From Prostheceraeus crozeri (Eukaryota; Platyhelminthes; Polycladida; Euryleptidae), in contig CAJQUW010000952.1 of assembly GCA_907163375.1 (NCBI GenBank), positions 72,001-136,000 of the forward strand: 64,000 nucleotides of DNA, read 5' to 3'. A model generated the notes under the pieces. The model worked only from the letters and a program-made list of their open reading frames with translations, was not told the DNA's origin and searched no databases. The position numbers and the translations under genes are program-made. Below are positions 1-12,000 of the stretch, piece after piece. Every line of letters starts with the position of its first letter. The stretch's first letter is position 1.

Positions 1-428
1 CAGATTTCATCTTGCTCCATATTGATTCCACAGGATTCAACATGGGAGAGTATGGACCAAGTCGAACAATGCGCAAGGACGGATGCGCTTCGGTGCATTC
101 TTCCAGTTTCGAATGGCAAGGGGCATTGTCACAGACCAAAACGGTTGAGTCTGGAGTAATGCCTTGAGGAAGGTGGTGAAGCATCTCCAATACCCATTCC
201 TTGGCCATCTGTGATGTGAATGCTCATCGTCGTCGAGTCCAGTGCACCATTTGAGATGATGAAATTGCTGCAATGACATGCACGTTCGGGCCTTTGCACG
301 CAGGAAGCTTGAAAACGGCACGCTCTCCGATGGATGCTATGTTGGCGCCAATCACCATCAGAATTGGCTACCTCTACAATTCTCCTTTTGTCAATCGGAG
401 AAATACGCTGATAATATCCACGAGGCAT
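1..428 (-). pseudogene. Broken DDE_3-type (IS630/Tc1-mariner superfamily) transposase fragment
   Basis: Read on the minus strand, 428-330 encodes an N-terminal helix-turn-helix-like stretch (GYYQRISPIDKRRIVEVA). After a frame change and an apparent loss of much of the middle, 290-1 encodes the end of a DDE_3 catalytic domain. The aspartate block VCDNAPCHS lies at 113-136 and the terminal block PYSPMLNPVESIW at 17-55, which supplies the last catalytic acidic residue. These two blocks are the hallmark of the DDE_3 endonuclease family (established knowledge). At least two frames are needed and the spacing is too short for a full enzyme of about 330 residues, so this is an internally deleted relic. 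It runs off the left edge of the window. I see no terminal repeats. Confidence 0.72.
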
Positions 429-1377
429 ATTACAAAATGTTATGACTATGCAACGTAAGCCAATTGGAAAATATTCTACGAACTTAATTCAAAATTACAA
501 AAAGCAATATTTGAAATGTTTACATAGCTCTTTCTATTTATTAACAAAGCTCTTTCTGTTCTTCAACATAGCTCTTTCTTTTCTTTATTTGATTCCTTTC
601 TTTTAAGTATTATATATTCCGAACTGCAATATGCACTGTAGATATACCAATCTCATCTGTGAAGATGTCTGAAATTCATTTGGAAATGTCTGAAATTCAT
701 TTGGAAATGTCTGAAATTCATTTGGAAAGATCTGAAATTCATTTGGAAAGATCTGAAATAGATATGGAAAAGGTGTAGTACGAGGAACTGCAATGAAGAT
801 ATATTACTGAACCTAAAATTTATGACATCAAAAATTCAGGAATTTGATCTGTAAAACACTAAAATATGTGATAATTTCCTACATAGTCCATGCAGCTCAG
901 AACACTAAAGTATGTCAAGCTTCAGATATCTGAAGAGTCCAAATTCCAGGTCATAGAAATCACCTCAATGAAGATATATGACCTTTCAAATGACACTCTA
1001 AATCGTCGGTGCGTAGCGCCAGACAGTTTATTGACGGCAATTAAGGCCGTCTGATTTGGAATTGGAGATATATAAACGACTTTCATAGAAAAATGACAAG
1101 CGAAATATCGGCTGACAAATTTGCTTAATCAGCAATAATGAAGTCTCAATGCATTCAATACAGAGATTGTCTAAACAAGAGCCACTTTTTTAATGCACAG
1201 ACAAAAATGCAAGGAACTGCAATATCACCATGAAAATCAGTTTCTGCGACGAACGAAAGACATTGTGTTGAATGATCTTGTCGGAAAACAGAAAGACAGT
1301 CCGTCATGCCAACGACGATGATGATAAGTTCTTCGTAAGCAATCTTAGAAAATTTACAACAGTATAAACATTTAGTC
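429..1377. repeat. Non-coding stretch with a short tandem repeat
   Basis: No gene is seen. At 662-775 a 20-21 bp unit (TCTGAAATTCATTTGGAAA) is repeated about five times. The motif TAGCTCTTTCT occurs three times between 523 and 578. The segment 965-1020 is close to 11645-11700 (see findings), so part of this stretch is a dispersed repeat. Confidence 0.6.
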
Positions 1378-2895
1378 TGGGAGCTACTGACCAAATTCTC
1401 CCTAATTCGCGCTCAAAGGGCTTAATAACACCGATTTGTAGATCTTGAAACGCTGAATACAAAACTCAAATTCCTAAGTGTCACAGACAGTCGCTTTCTG
1501 CTATAGGTAGGGTGAAAGGATTCCCATTGAAATCCAATGGTAAAATTCAAGAAATATCTATGGATTGTGAGACACTTGCCAATTTTCGTACATTTTCTTT
1601 TGCAGAAGAGAAACTATTTATCAGAATGCCATGAAATTTGAAGCACGATTGAGTTCAGAACATCAAATTCGATATAAAAGTTGAAGTGAGTCACATGATC
1701 CAGTATTTGATGTCTGAGAGCCTCCACAAAATGAGTAAAATCGCCTAAATTAAGTCAAAACATGAAATTTGCTCATTTTGTAGAGGCTCTCAGACATCAA
1801 ATACTGAATCATGCGACTCACTTCAACTTTTATATCGAAGTTGATGTTCTGAACTCAATCATGTTTCAAATTTCATGGCACTCTGATAAATAGTTTCTTT
1901 TCTGCAAAACAAATGCTGTGCTTCACAATCTATAGATATTTCTTGAATTTAACCATTGGATTCCAATCGGAATCCTTCAGCCTTGTCTATAACCGAAAGC
2001 ATACCAGGAGCAAGTTAAAAAGAAGTTCTGACTCGAAGTTTCAAGTTTATTGGTCAAAAGTAAAAGTAAAATTGACTTTGGCACAGCGTGACGGGTCTTC
2101 AGCGTCCAGCGCCTTCTTACGGTCGATAGTCAAATGGCGGTCAGCATACTTGGTGTGAAGATTTATAAAGAAGTGAATGGTATTAAGAATTGTGTTGCTT
2201 ATTGAATGTGAGGTGATCAAAGTGAGAAGGCAGACTGTATCAGGGTAATTCATGTCTTCTATTGATTGTTGGCTTCAAGTGTGTAATAGCTTTTGCTTCA
2301 GTGAATGTTGTGTCTCGAGTGCTCGTCAGCTTAGCAATGAAATCTCTATGAGCATATTAAAAGCAAACATAATGATCTAGGTAGCATCGAGGATTTTCAG
2401 GTCGATTTCATTGCTAAGCTGACGAGCACTCGAGACACAACATTCACTGAAGCAAAAGCTATTACACACTTGAAGCCAACAATCAACAGAAGACATGAAT
2501 TACCCTGATACAGTCTGCCTTCTCACTTTGATCACCTCACATTCAATAAGCAACACAATTCTTAATACCATTCACTTCTTTATAAATCTTCACACCAAGT
2601 ATGCTGACCGCCATTTGATTATCGACCGTAAGAAGGCGTTGGACGCTGAAGACCCGTCAATTTTACTTTTACTTTTGACCAATAAACTTGAAACTTCGAG
2701 TCAGAACTTCTTTTTAACTTGCTCCTGGTATGCATCGCCTGACTCGCAAACTGGTCAACTATGTATAACCGAAAGCGACTGGCTGTGACACTTAGGAATT
2801 TGATTTTTGTATTCAGCGTTTCAAGATCAACAAATCGGTTTTATTAAGCCCTTTTTTGCACGAATTAGGGAGAAATCGTCAGTAGCTCTCGTCCT
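1378..2895. repeat. Compound fold-back element: two palindromes nested in an outer inverted repeat
   Basis: The outer arms 1378-1505 and 2765-2895 are inverted copies of each other. Inside them lie two further inverted repeats: 1495-1745 with 1766-2005, and 1998-2345 with 2398-2737. The order is A-B-B'-C-C'-A', so a single strand could fold into a three-way junction with two long hairpins. Loops are about 20 and 50 bases. Open frames at 2047-2253 and 2495-2788 encode the same peptide from opposite strands only because the arms are inverted copies, and they are not genes. It is probably a non-autonomous fold-back transposon. Outer ends are GAGCTACTGAC and its complement. I cannot identify a target duplication. 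Confidence 0.8.
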
Positions 2896-3390
2896 TTTTT
2901 TGGTGAAATCATTTTATTAAACTCTCAAGGATAACATATGCCAGGTAAAATAGTGATAAAATGGCAAGTGATGACCTGTTCTGAAAACCAATCAGAGTGA
3001 TTAGAAATAAGCGAAGCACAGATTTTCATCACATAGCTTTAGAATCTGTGTGTTTATCTTGCAATTGACAGAGGAGAACCAGCGCGCTATTTCAGCATTA
3101 TGAAACTACACTGCAAGAATGTGGAATGTGACTAGAACTGAAACTCACCCAATGATTTCATTCGTCCCATCGCCATCTCCAAACGCACTTTCACTCGTGC
3201 GTAAGGATTATCAAAGAATGGAAGTGCGGTCGTCATGTCGTATTTTGTATTCACTTTCAGATTTGATAATATGACTGTATTCAATATCAACAATCGTTTG
3301 AAGAGCTGCAAGGAAAGAAATGCAAACTACATTGTAAATCGCTGGATACCAAAATTTCATACGGCGGTCACAATTGTGATGCGTTATTTA
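2896..3390. other. Non-coding, nothing recognised
   Basis: No open frame, RNA gene or repeat was recognised. It is ordinary AT-rich intergenic sequence. Confidence 0.5.
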
Positions 3391-3394
3391 TTTA

Positions 3395-3546
3395 TTCATT
3401 GATTATTATTGCCTTGACAACTGATGTGTGGTGGTGAGGGTTTGATCCTGCCAATTGACACAGTCGCATAAGTGGCTCGTAGCTCAGTTGGTTAGAGCAC
3501 AGGTCTAGTTAATCTTGGTCGTAGGTTCGAATCCTACCAGCCGCAC
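3395..3546 (+). repeat. SINE with tRNA-like head
   Basis: 3472-3545 resembles a tRNA: box A TAGCTCAGTTGG at 3480-3491 and box B GGTTCGAATCC at 3524-3534. The acceptor and anticodon stems have mismatches and an extra base lies before position 8. It is preceded at about 3410-3460 by a conserved module ending GTTTGATCCTGCC, which itself looks like a box B. The same two-part arrangement occurs at 52735-52870 on the other strand, so this is a dispersed SINE and not a functional tRNA gene. If read as a tRNA the anticodon would be AGT (Thr). Confidence 0.65.
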
Positions 3547-4264
3547 ATCTTTTGCATGGCAATTTGATCTATCGTTTATTTAATTTCATTGTTGTTAATT
3601 AAATAAAGATTAATACCGAATTCACATGCCATTTGAAACTAATAATGGATGCGAGATTCTCGTACTTTTACAGAGATTTTATACGCTTTGTATACGAATA
3701 CTAACTTTCTTTCGTATAAAGTAATATATCTTTGTATGTTTTTAGTATGTGACGATACGAACAGCTCCTCTTGTGATTGGCTGATTAAAAACAGCATACC
3801 AATATATTTTTTGGTATCCATCCTTCGTCTATGTTTGGTAGTGAATGGTTTACAGTGTAAGGTAGGAATTTGGGTTCAAAAAACATGTTTTTGTTTTTTT
3901 TAGAATTTTTCAAATAGTGACATTCGACATAAGATTCTTTTTTGCAAGCTAATGAATATTGATTTTAAATGCACATTACCAGCTTTCAAAAATGTCTTTT
4001 TGGTGTTAGGATGGATTTCACATTTGCTAATTGCACAATTACTGGTTGTTGTATTTTGCTAATTTTCTTTATTTCTCTTAGGTCTCTAGTACCAATTGAG
4101 TGGCTGCATTGCTCAAGTAATAAAAAACAATTTTATCATTTCATCGCTAAGTCTTGTTTAAGACAAAATTTATAATCACTTTTGAATCCAGATTTTCGAA
4201 CATTGTTTTGAAACCGTGCTTTGTAGATTGTTTTCAAAGATGGTTTCAAATCCACACTTTTGAA
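3547..4264. other. Non-coding, nothing recognised
   Basis: Short open frames only, with no recognisable motif. AT-rich. Confidence 0.4.
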
Positions 4265-4356
4265 GGAACTTTCAATGACACTATCGGGGATCGACCTCTC
4301 AACCGAAAAATCGCCAAGCTTAGCACTTAACCACTGTGTCACTGAGACCACGAGCA
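4265..4356 (-). repeat. tRNA-like (Ser/Leu type) SINE fragment
   Basis: On the minus strand a box-A-like stretch ACACAGTGGTTAAGTGC lies before a box-B-like GGTCGATCCC, at a spacing that allows a long variable arm as in tRNA-Ser or tRNA-Leu. No complete cloverleaf can be drawn, so it is a SINE head or tRNA pseudogene. Confidence 0.4.
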
Positions 4357-4399
4357 TGGATATATGGTGAACTAATAAATGCTGTATAAAAACTAATAT

Positions 4400-5256
4400 A
4401 TGCATGTTATGTTATATGATGTACGCACAATGCGCACAGTGCAATGTCATGATATCATACTGAACGATAAAAGTTTTAAGACAAGACAGAAGCAATTAAT
4501 GAAAGTACTCATTTTTTTTCAACCAATGAAATTATATCTTCGATGCTCTCTTTATTCACTTAATATTTTTTGTGGATTATTCTTCAATTTCTCATCTTCA
4601 TATGTATGTTTATTCAAACTCACACACGCTCGTGTTTACTGGACAAATGCTATTATTTCATGCAATTCAATTATAAATGATCTCATCCATACTCTCATCA
4701 GTCATCAGACTATGCTCAGCAGTGTGAAAGGGGAAGATGAAGAAATCAAATACAGTCCGCGCGAGTACGTCTTCGAGTCATCGTCACCATCTAAGAATGT
4801 GTTCTTCGTTGCCGATGCGAAGAGAAACAAACAACCAACAAAAATGTGCGAAGAGCTCGAATTCTATAATCTGTGTATAAAGTGTACATAAACAATGCAT
4901 TATATGACAATTTTGACTTGACCACGAGGGTCTTGTTCCCTCATGATATTGTCGTAACGGGAGTGTCGCGGTAACACCATTATGGTTATGTGCAGATGGC
5001 AGATGTTGTTTGTATGCATCAACTATATATTTGCTCAATGACAAATATTAGTTGTAAATTCAAATATATCTACGTCAAATTCATTAAAGTGTTTTTACAA
5101 TCTTCCACTGCGTAACTTTGGCTACAAATGCTTTGGTGCATCTTTTTATAATTTTCGATGCACCTTCAGCTTTCTTCAAACAGAAATGGATCAAATGTGA
5201 CAATTTGTATCCGACTAGCATGTTAACTGTTTTCATAAATTTAAGTGCATCATAAA
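4400..5256. other. Non-coding or unrecognised; one 163-codon frame
   Basis: A plus-strand frame at 4400-4891 is open for 163 codons, but most of it is the biased composition expected of AT-rich DNA. Its last third, with GEDEEIKYSPREYVFESSS and a terminal Cys-x2-Cys, looks more protein-like. I do not recognise it and cannot support a gene. Confidence 0.25.
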
Positions 5257-5755
5257 CTTAGAAATACCAGAAACTTCCGGCATTGTACACATTGTATGTG
5301 GGTTAAAAGTACACCAACACATAGAGTGTGATCTCTTCAACTTGACGCTACGGAGTCCAAAGCTTTGGGTAGAGATACATCTGGTATCATTGCTATTGTT
5401 ATATTTTTGTTGCATTATTGCAGCATAATCAACACATACAAGATAAATATTTGAGTTACCTGAAAGACCGGCCTACGGCTGCCAGAGAGTTGTACGTCCC
5501 GGTAGCTATAAAGACATCTTAGTAGTCCCTAGTTGAACATAGTGAACAAATGATACTACTCAACTTTCATGTACATAAGTTCAGAAATTACTAAATTTAG
5601 AAATAGCACAAACTTCCGGCATTTTACACATTGTATGTGGGTTAAAAGTACACCAACACATAGAGTGTGATCTCATCAACTTGACGCTACGGAGTCCAAA
5701 GCTTTGGGTAGATACACATCTGGCATTATTGCTATTGCTGCAGCATAATCAACAC
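5257..5755. repeat. Pair of direct repeats of about 170 bp
   Basis: 5257-5437 and 5597-5755 are direct copies differing by a few substitutions and a small deletion. Shared landmarks are AACTTCCGGCATT and CAACTTGACGCTACGGAGTC. No coding capacity is seen. Confidence 0.75.
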
Positions 5756-6009
5756 AGCGAGCAGTTTTGAATATCCTGTGCAAGTGAAAGAAATAATAAT
5801 CAATGTAGATAAAATAGATAGATCAAACACGACAGGATGTCAAATTAGATTAGTGACATCTCTTAATGAGAATTTTTGATTAAGTTTTGGCTAATCAATA
5901 AAGTTGTGCATTGGAAAACATTTTCTTCTCAAATTTCTGTACATTATCACATTGTGAGAATTTCTCGTTCTTTTAAACCGCGCTGTAGTTCGGCGGCCGA
6001 AAATAGGAA

Positions 6010-6075
6010 TCACAGGATGTCGTGTGCCTTCGTTAAGGCTGCTATACGAATCTCAGCATCATCCGAGTTCTTCCT
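6010..6075 (-). CDS. FAS1 gene exon 10 (tentative, ends in a stop inside domain 4)
   Basis: In phase with exon 9, the sequence encodes AEIRIAALTKAHDIL, which fits the helix and His block before PG in FAS1, and then reads TGA at 6012-6010. The acceptor (GACAAG just above 6075) is weak. Either the protein ends prematurely or a weak donor (CT/GTGATT) continues it to an exon I do not see. No polyadenylation site could be confirmed. Confidence 0.5.
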   Translation of the reverse strand, partial: RKNSDDAEIRIAALTKAHDIL

Positions 6076-9000
6076 CTTGTCAGACAGGATCAAAGAAAAG
6101 TACATGTAAATGAAATGGGAAGCAAATTGAAGTGTACTTACCGCGTTCCTGTCATTAGTATTCTGAAGAATTTTGTTCCCAGTACCAGCTTCCATAGCTG
6201 TCAACGCTGCGTTGGTGGGGGCAAAAAATGTATATCGTTGTTTCACGTTGTTCAAGACATCCAAATTGATGTCAAAGGTTTTGAGGTAGTCAATCAGTTT
6301 ACTGAAAGTTAAACACCATCGATAAATTCACTGATACAGACGCTAATCAGTGCGCACCATCATCATATTAGGAAAACAAACTTTGCGTAAGGTATTCACA
6401 AACTGCGTATATTTACAACAGAATATAATCAGCAAGTGAAGGGACAAATTAATTTAAATATGAGTTAAATACTGATTTTTCATCATGTCAAAAGCCTTGC
6501 TGCAGTCAAAAGAGAACATGTACTGGAGTGTTGCGATTCCTACAGCATTGGTATAATATGCTCAGAATTTGTTCTCGTGCTCCTCTTCCTTCCGCAAAAT
6601 CTGTTTGGTTCTCTACAATTTCGAATTTATAATCCAAGATAACCTTATTTCCGCGTTTTGAGTCCGCTTGTTCCAAATTCATTGGGTCAGACTGCTTCTC
6701 CTTATGGATCTCCTCCAAGTCTGACGGTCAAGGGCTGCTTCAGCTATTGCGTTTAGCAGTTGATCTTTCCCCCCGTCACTTCCAACTTCCAAACTCTCTT
6801 TACCCAGTCTTCCTCCTTCTTTCGGTACACATGTCCAAACCATCTTAAGCCTCATCGGGTCAAACGGTCACAATTTGTGCCCAAGCATCTTTTGAGTTAT
6901 GTAATGCATCAAGTATTGGATCTATCGGTCTGGAATTCATGGACGATGAAACATTTTGAGCCTAAAATACTAAAATACTCCCGACCTATGTGTACAAAAA
7001 GATTTCGTTATTTCACTTAGTCTGCCTTGGTAACTTTCTCTAAAATACTGTATTAAAATCCTGAGTTGATTAGATAAAGTAATCAATATTTATGCAATAG
7101 CTATACGTAGACGGTCAAACGGTCACAAATTGTGACCAGCATTTTCTGTAGTGTAATCATCTTATATCGCAACTACGTACTTCTCTTGGGATGACCTTTT
7201 ATTCAGGTAATGAATTTAGCTTCGACTATGAGTCATATAGCTCCATAGAAATTGATCTCAGGTCGCACGGTAAGCTTCACTAGAAAGGAAATTCAGCGAA
7301 ATTTGCGGTACACGAGCGGAACCTATTAGGTGGGCAGAAACTTCAGATCTTAACACAGTGCGAATAGGAGAATCGGTCCATTCTCAACTTAAAGTCGCTG
7401 TAGATTCCATTCCGGTGGTCGTAGGTTTCTAGTTTCTTCACAGTCAGAAAGTTGAGCGTATTGAGAACAACCTTCATCAAAAAACCATGTGAATCAGATA
7501 ACCGGAAGTTACAGTAAATAAATGTAAAAGAATAGTTCACCATATTTTCAATTAGAACAATAGAGCACTGCGCACCGAGAGATATGCTGACGGATGTTAT
7601 CTGTGATGTCCACAACATTGTTTGTGACAATTACTTTACTTCGTATGCATTGGCTGCAAAGTTGCTTGAGCACAATCTAACTCTCTTGGGAACAATGAGA
7701 CTTCACCGACGAGAAATCCCAAGTTATATTCGAACAACTGATGATCGATCTGTTCACTCAAGTCGATTCGCGTTTGAATATGACAAAAAAGTGTCCCTCA
7801 TTTCCTATATACCCAAGAAAAAGAAAAATGTTGTCCTCCTTACATCAAGTCATTCAGACACTCGGATTTCGGAGGAGGCTCAGAACAAGCCTCTTGTTAT
7901 TCTTGAATACAATGCTTCCAAAGGAGGCGTGGATAGAATGGAAGGTAATGTCGAAGAGTATTCGTGCCGACGTAAGACAAACCGATGGCCCTTGTTATTG
8001 TTTTTCAATATCATTGATGTTGCAAACAATAACGCATTTCTTCTTGTCAAAAAGAGTGGCCTTACTCGCAACAAGAAAGAACTTCTCCGAATGCTCACCT
8101 TTCAATTGGCGCAGCCATCAGCTGAACGGCGACTTCAGAGATCTGCTGTGCGTCGATATACAAACGAAGCTGCTGACGAGGTTGGTTTCAAATATGAAAA
8201 GACTGATGCTCGAGTGACAAGCCGATGTTCGAAATGCAGATTTTGTCGCAAAACCACAAGATCCTACTGCGACGATTGTGATCGCCCGATATGCCCCAAT
8301 CATAGATTTTTGAAGGTGATCACGAAATGTGAAGACTGTCATGAGCTCAGTTAGATTTTTTAATAGGCCTACATGCAATCATGCATGCTATATATCTGTA
8401 TGTAGTGATTTTGTTGTGAAGTTCAAATGGGATTCTGTTTTTCTATTAAAGCAATTGGAATTTTGAGTTGCAGGCCTTCTAAATCTTGCTTTCAATTACA
8501 ACTAGTTTGTGTTTCGGATTTAGGCCTATAATATTATATTACTACAACATGTAGTATACTATTATTATTATCACTACATGTATGCCCAATACTTCATTAA
8601 TTGGTATTGATGAGGATGTAATTGGATACGTATGAGTATAGAACTGATCAATATTTGTGAATAGGCTTCATTTCTCGACATGAGTGGTCACAATTTGTGA
8701 CCGTTTGACCGGATGAGGATGTTGATTTTGGTGACCTGATAAGGGTTAAGCAATTTCTGCGGAAGATGTTTTTTATAGGCTCTAAGTCTATGCGCGCTCT
8801 CAATTCCGCGTTTGAGTGACGTTCCGTGAGTGACACACCACACATTCGTCGCATCATGGACATCTCAGCCGTATCCAGACCGTTTCACTTTCTGCCCTCA
8901 GTGACCATAATTCGCTTGCGTACGACATACAACCTTGGATGCAGGCTTTGATTCGTGATAACATTTGATTGCACCTTGCTTACATGGACGATAAGACTGA

Positions 9001-12000
9001 TAGCACGATAATATACATTGAATTATTAAATTAATTAATTAAATTATTAAAACTGTAAATTACATTAATTGTTTGTATCACCCAAACGTGTTCTCTGTTG
9101 AAAAATATACATACTACGGCCCAGTTTCTTGCAATAATGGGATTTCTTGCAGTAATGGTCGGAAATAAGAAGTAAGAACATCGAAATTTCCATTCTCACC
9201 TGAATTCACTGTATCGATTATTAAGGATCTTCTGGATTGAATTCGTAGCATAACCAAGAGGCGAGTTGATGATATGCACGACACCGTTAGTTCCTGCTAC
9301 GTCACCCTCTGTTACCAAAGAGCCGACGAAACCTTGAGAATATACATTATTCACCATTTGGGTCAACCTGCCATAGACCGTCGTTCCTGTAAGGATAACA
9401 GAAGAAATTCTACACTTCCTAGAGAAGTCAGTTTCAAAATTTATATATGATAACATTATTGTAACAGTAGATGAGCTGAAATCACATAAATCACAGTATA
9501 CGAGTAACATAGAGCAAGTATATGGTAGGTAGAGTGTTGACTAAATAAATTTCAGCATACAGTGAACATTTTTATATCGTTACTGCGATTTAAAATATTT
9601 GATCATTTTTTAAGAGGTTATCTTTTGCAAATTTTTCCTGTGTTTATATACTAGCGACTTGGTATCTCTATGTAAGTAGTATGAAACTATTAGACGTCAA
9701 AGGAAATGAACATTTACTAACAGGTATCATAATTAAGCGGAAATTAGGCTGATTCTCATAGAAATTTCATGAACTGCTAGTCTTCATGGAAAAGCTGAGA
9801 CCACATTGATTCTCAGCTGAAGTTTCAAGTTTTTAGTTCAATTTTCATGATTTTATGATTCACTAAATTTATGTTTCATTTCTTGAATCTGAATAGAAAG
9901 GTGGATCCTTACATTTTTTACAGTTTTTTGCTCTTTCAGTGGTAGATAGTTTGTTTTGTGATATGATCACTCTTAATAAAATGCTCTTATTAAATTAGTA
10001 AAGCTGAGAATTTAGCCCATCGAATTGCTGATTTAACAAATATTGCCTCACCAAGGTTGTCACGACACGGAAGATTTACAAAATACTATTATTCCCTGAT
10101 TTAACAAATATTGCCTCACCAAGGTTGTCACGACACGGAAGATTTACAAAATACTATTATTCCTTCTTTATGGCTGTCATTATTACTCAATTCCGTGGCA
10201 ATTTATTAAAAACTACAAAAATTTGGACATTTCACGTTTGGTACTGCGTTCTACTCAAGTTCATTTAATAAAATCGTAACTGTAAACACTGGTGATTTAA
10301 TTGATACTGAGTCGCTACTCTACTCAATATACTTACTCTATGCATAGTTAGTGAAAGAAGTTATCGTAGGTCAGGGATTTTTCAACAGATAGAGAGAAAA
10401 TGCTTTCCCGTACAAAATACATAGACCTGCCAATCGGAATTACAGAACCGCACATTTACGGACCAGGTAGTGGGTTACTTGCTTGTCAATCTGTTTTTGA
10501 ATCAGGAAGAATGTCAGAGACCACACCGTTGGCAGTGGAGACGAACAGGACCAAGTAGCTCGCCACAACCACCTCTGATATGTCCTTTCCGCCAGCAACG
10601 CTTGTCGCTTGATTGTTTCTTCTCTTTTCCTTTTGCAATCATGTAATAGGCTCATGAATATGCAAATACTGAAAAACTTAAGAGCAGGATGAAAACTGCT
10701 CGGAACCACTAGACTGGAGAGGACATTAAGGTTAGTCCTTATGTCTGTGTTTCGCGTACTGTGGCTCCGACTAAGGACAAAGGATTTTCGAGTATTTCTC
10801 TGTCCTCGAAATTTCATGCACGATAGCAAGCACATGCATGAGAGAGAGAGAGAGAATGAAATGGGAAGAGGCATTCAATAAAAGCAATGTAAAGGGGGCA
10901 TAAATACATGTGTTGATCACGTAGTACGAAATAACAGATTTGTTGAATATAAAACGGTGGGTTCATCAATCTCCTTTTTCCATATTGTGCACATGTAATT
11001 TACCAGTAAAGCGGTTGCACGGAATATAACAGGCGATCTGCATGTGGCTTCATAATCATCAGGCCTTCTGCGGCATACAATTTCAAAATGATAGGTCATT
11101 CCTCCATGCGAAGAGATCATGTAAAATATCTCGAATGATAGATAATTACAATAATTAATCCCTGGACAGCAAATTGGAAGTTTCTGTGCTGTCACTATCG
11201 ACCGATTCATTGATTTATCAACTCACCTGAGGGAATAAGACTACCTACAAGGGTGAGATCATAGATAGATTGAACAGCAAAGTTGAATAATAACGATGAT
11301 ACATTCAAATACATATTCTGGAGATAGCAACACTGCATAGACGTCTTTGTCAAGCCCACGACCAGCCCACCTTAGCGCATAACCATCTGTGTGTCACCTT
11401 TTAGTGTGAGAATAATCCACGAGCTTAGCCTACGAGATTCCAAAGTGGCGATTCATTGCACAGTATTTGAAGAGTTCTGAAGGATTCCTTTTCCAACGGT
11501 GGTATTCCTTCGTTTTAACTATCTTATCTAACATTTCAAAATTTTGAATCTCCTAATATTCGCTATTTTATAAAAAATAGAAAGTTTACCGATTTTTGGT
11601 TATTGATTCCTGCAATAAGTTTTAATTGTGAGATCAAACTGGTAGAATGAAGATATATCACCTTTCAGATGACAGCGTAAATCGTCGGCGCGTAGTGCAA
11701 CACTACAAGAAAACTGTTACATATTGTATAAAAAATATACAAAGACACTTAGACACAAAAGCTGAATGCACCGATAGAATATTCAAGCATATTAGAAATC
11801 CCAAACATAAAAAAGAAAAGATGGTTATGGACACTGACGTATGAGGAACAATGAGGAATGTTAAGTACAGAAAAATCTTGCGGTTAATTAAATAAGTGTC
11901 TAATGGAGTGTTTCTAAAAGAGAGATTGAATGGACACAGGAAAACATGGAACCACACCGTTAGGATGCACAGTAGATTTCACAGAATTCACACAATTATC

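Noticed and set aside
2047-2788. Two protein frames with nearly the same peptide (MNYPDTVCLLTLITSHS)
   Set aside because: They are the two arms of an inverted repeat read on opposite strands; there is no independent evidence of coding.
3472-3545. Functional tRNA-Thr(AGT) gene
   Set aside because: There is an extra base before position 8, an acceptor mismatch and an anticodon-stem mismatch, and a second diverged copy with the same upstream module points to a SINE.
4400-4891. 163-codon plus-strand ORF
   Set aside because: Composition is biased, there is no recognised motif, and no splice or promoter context; kept only as an unrecognised frame.
10440-10874. 144-codon minus-strand frame
   Set aside because: Starts in a GA-repeat region, low-complexity N-terminus, no family motif.
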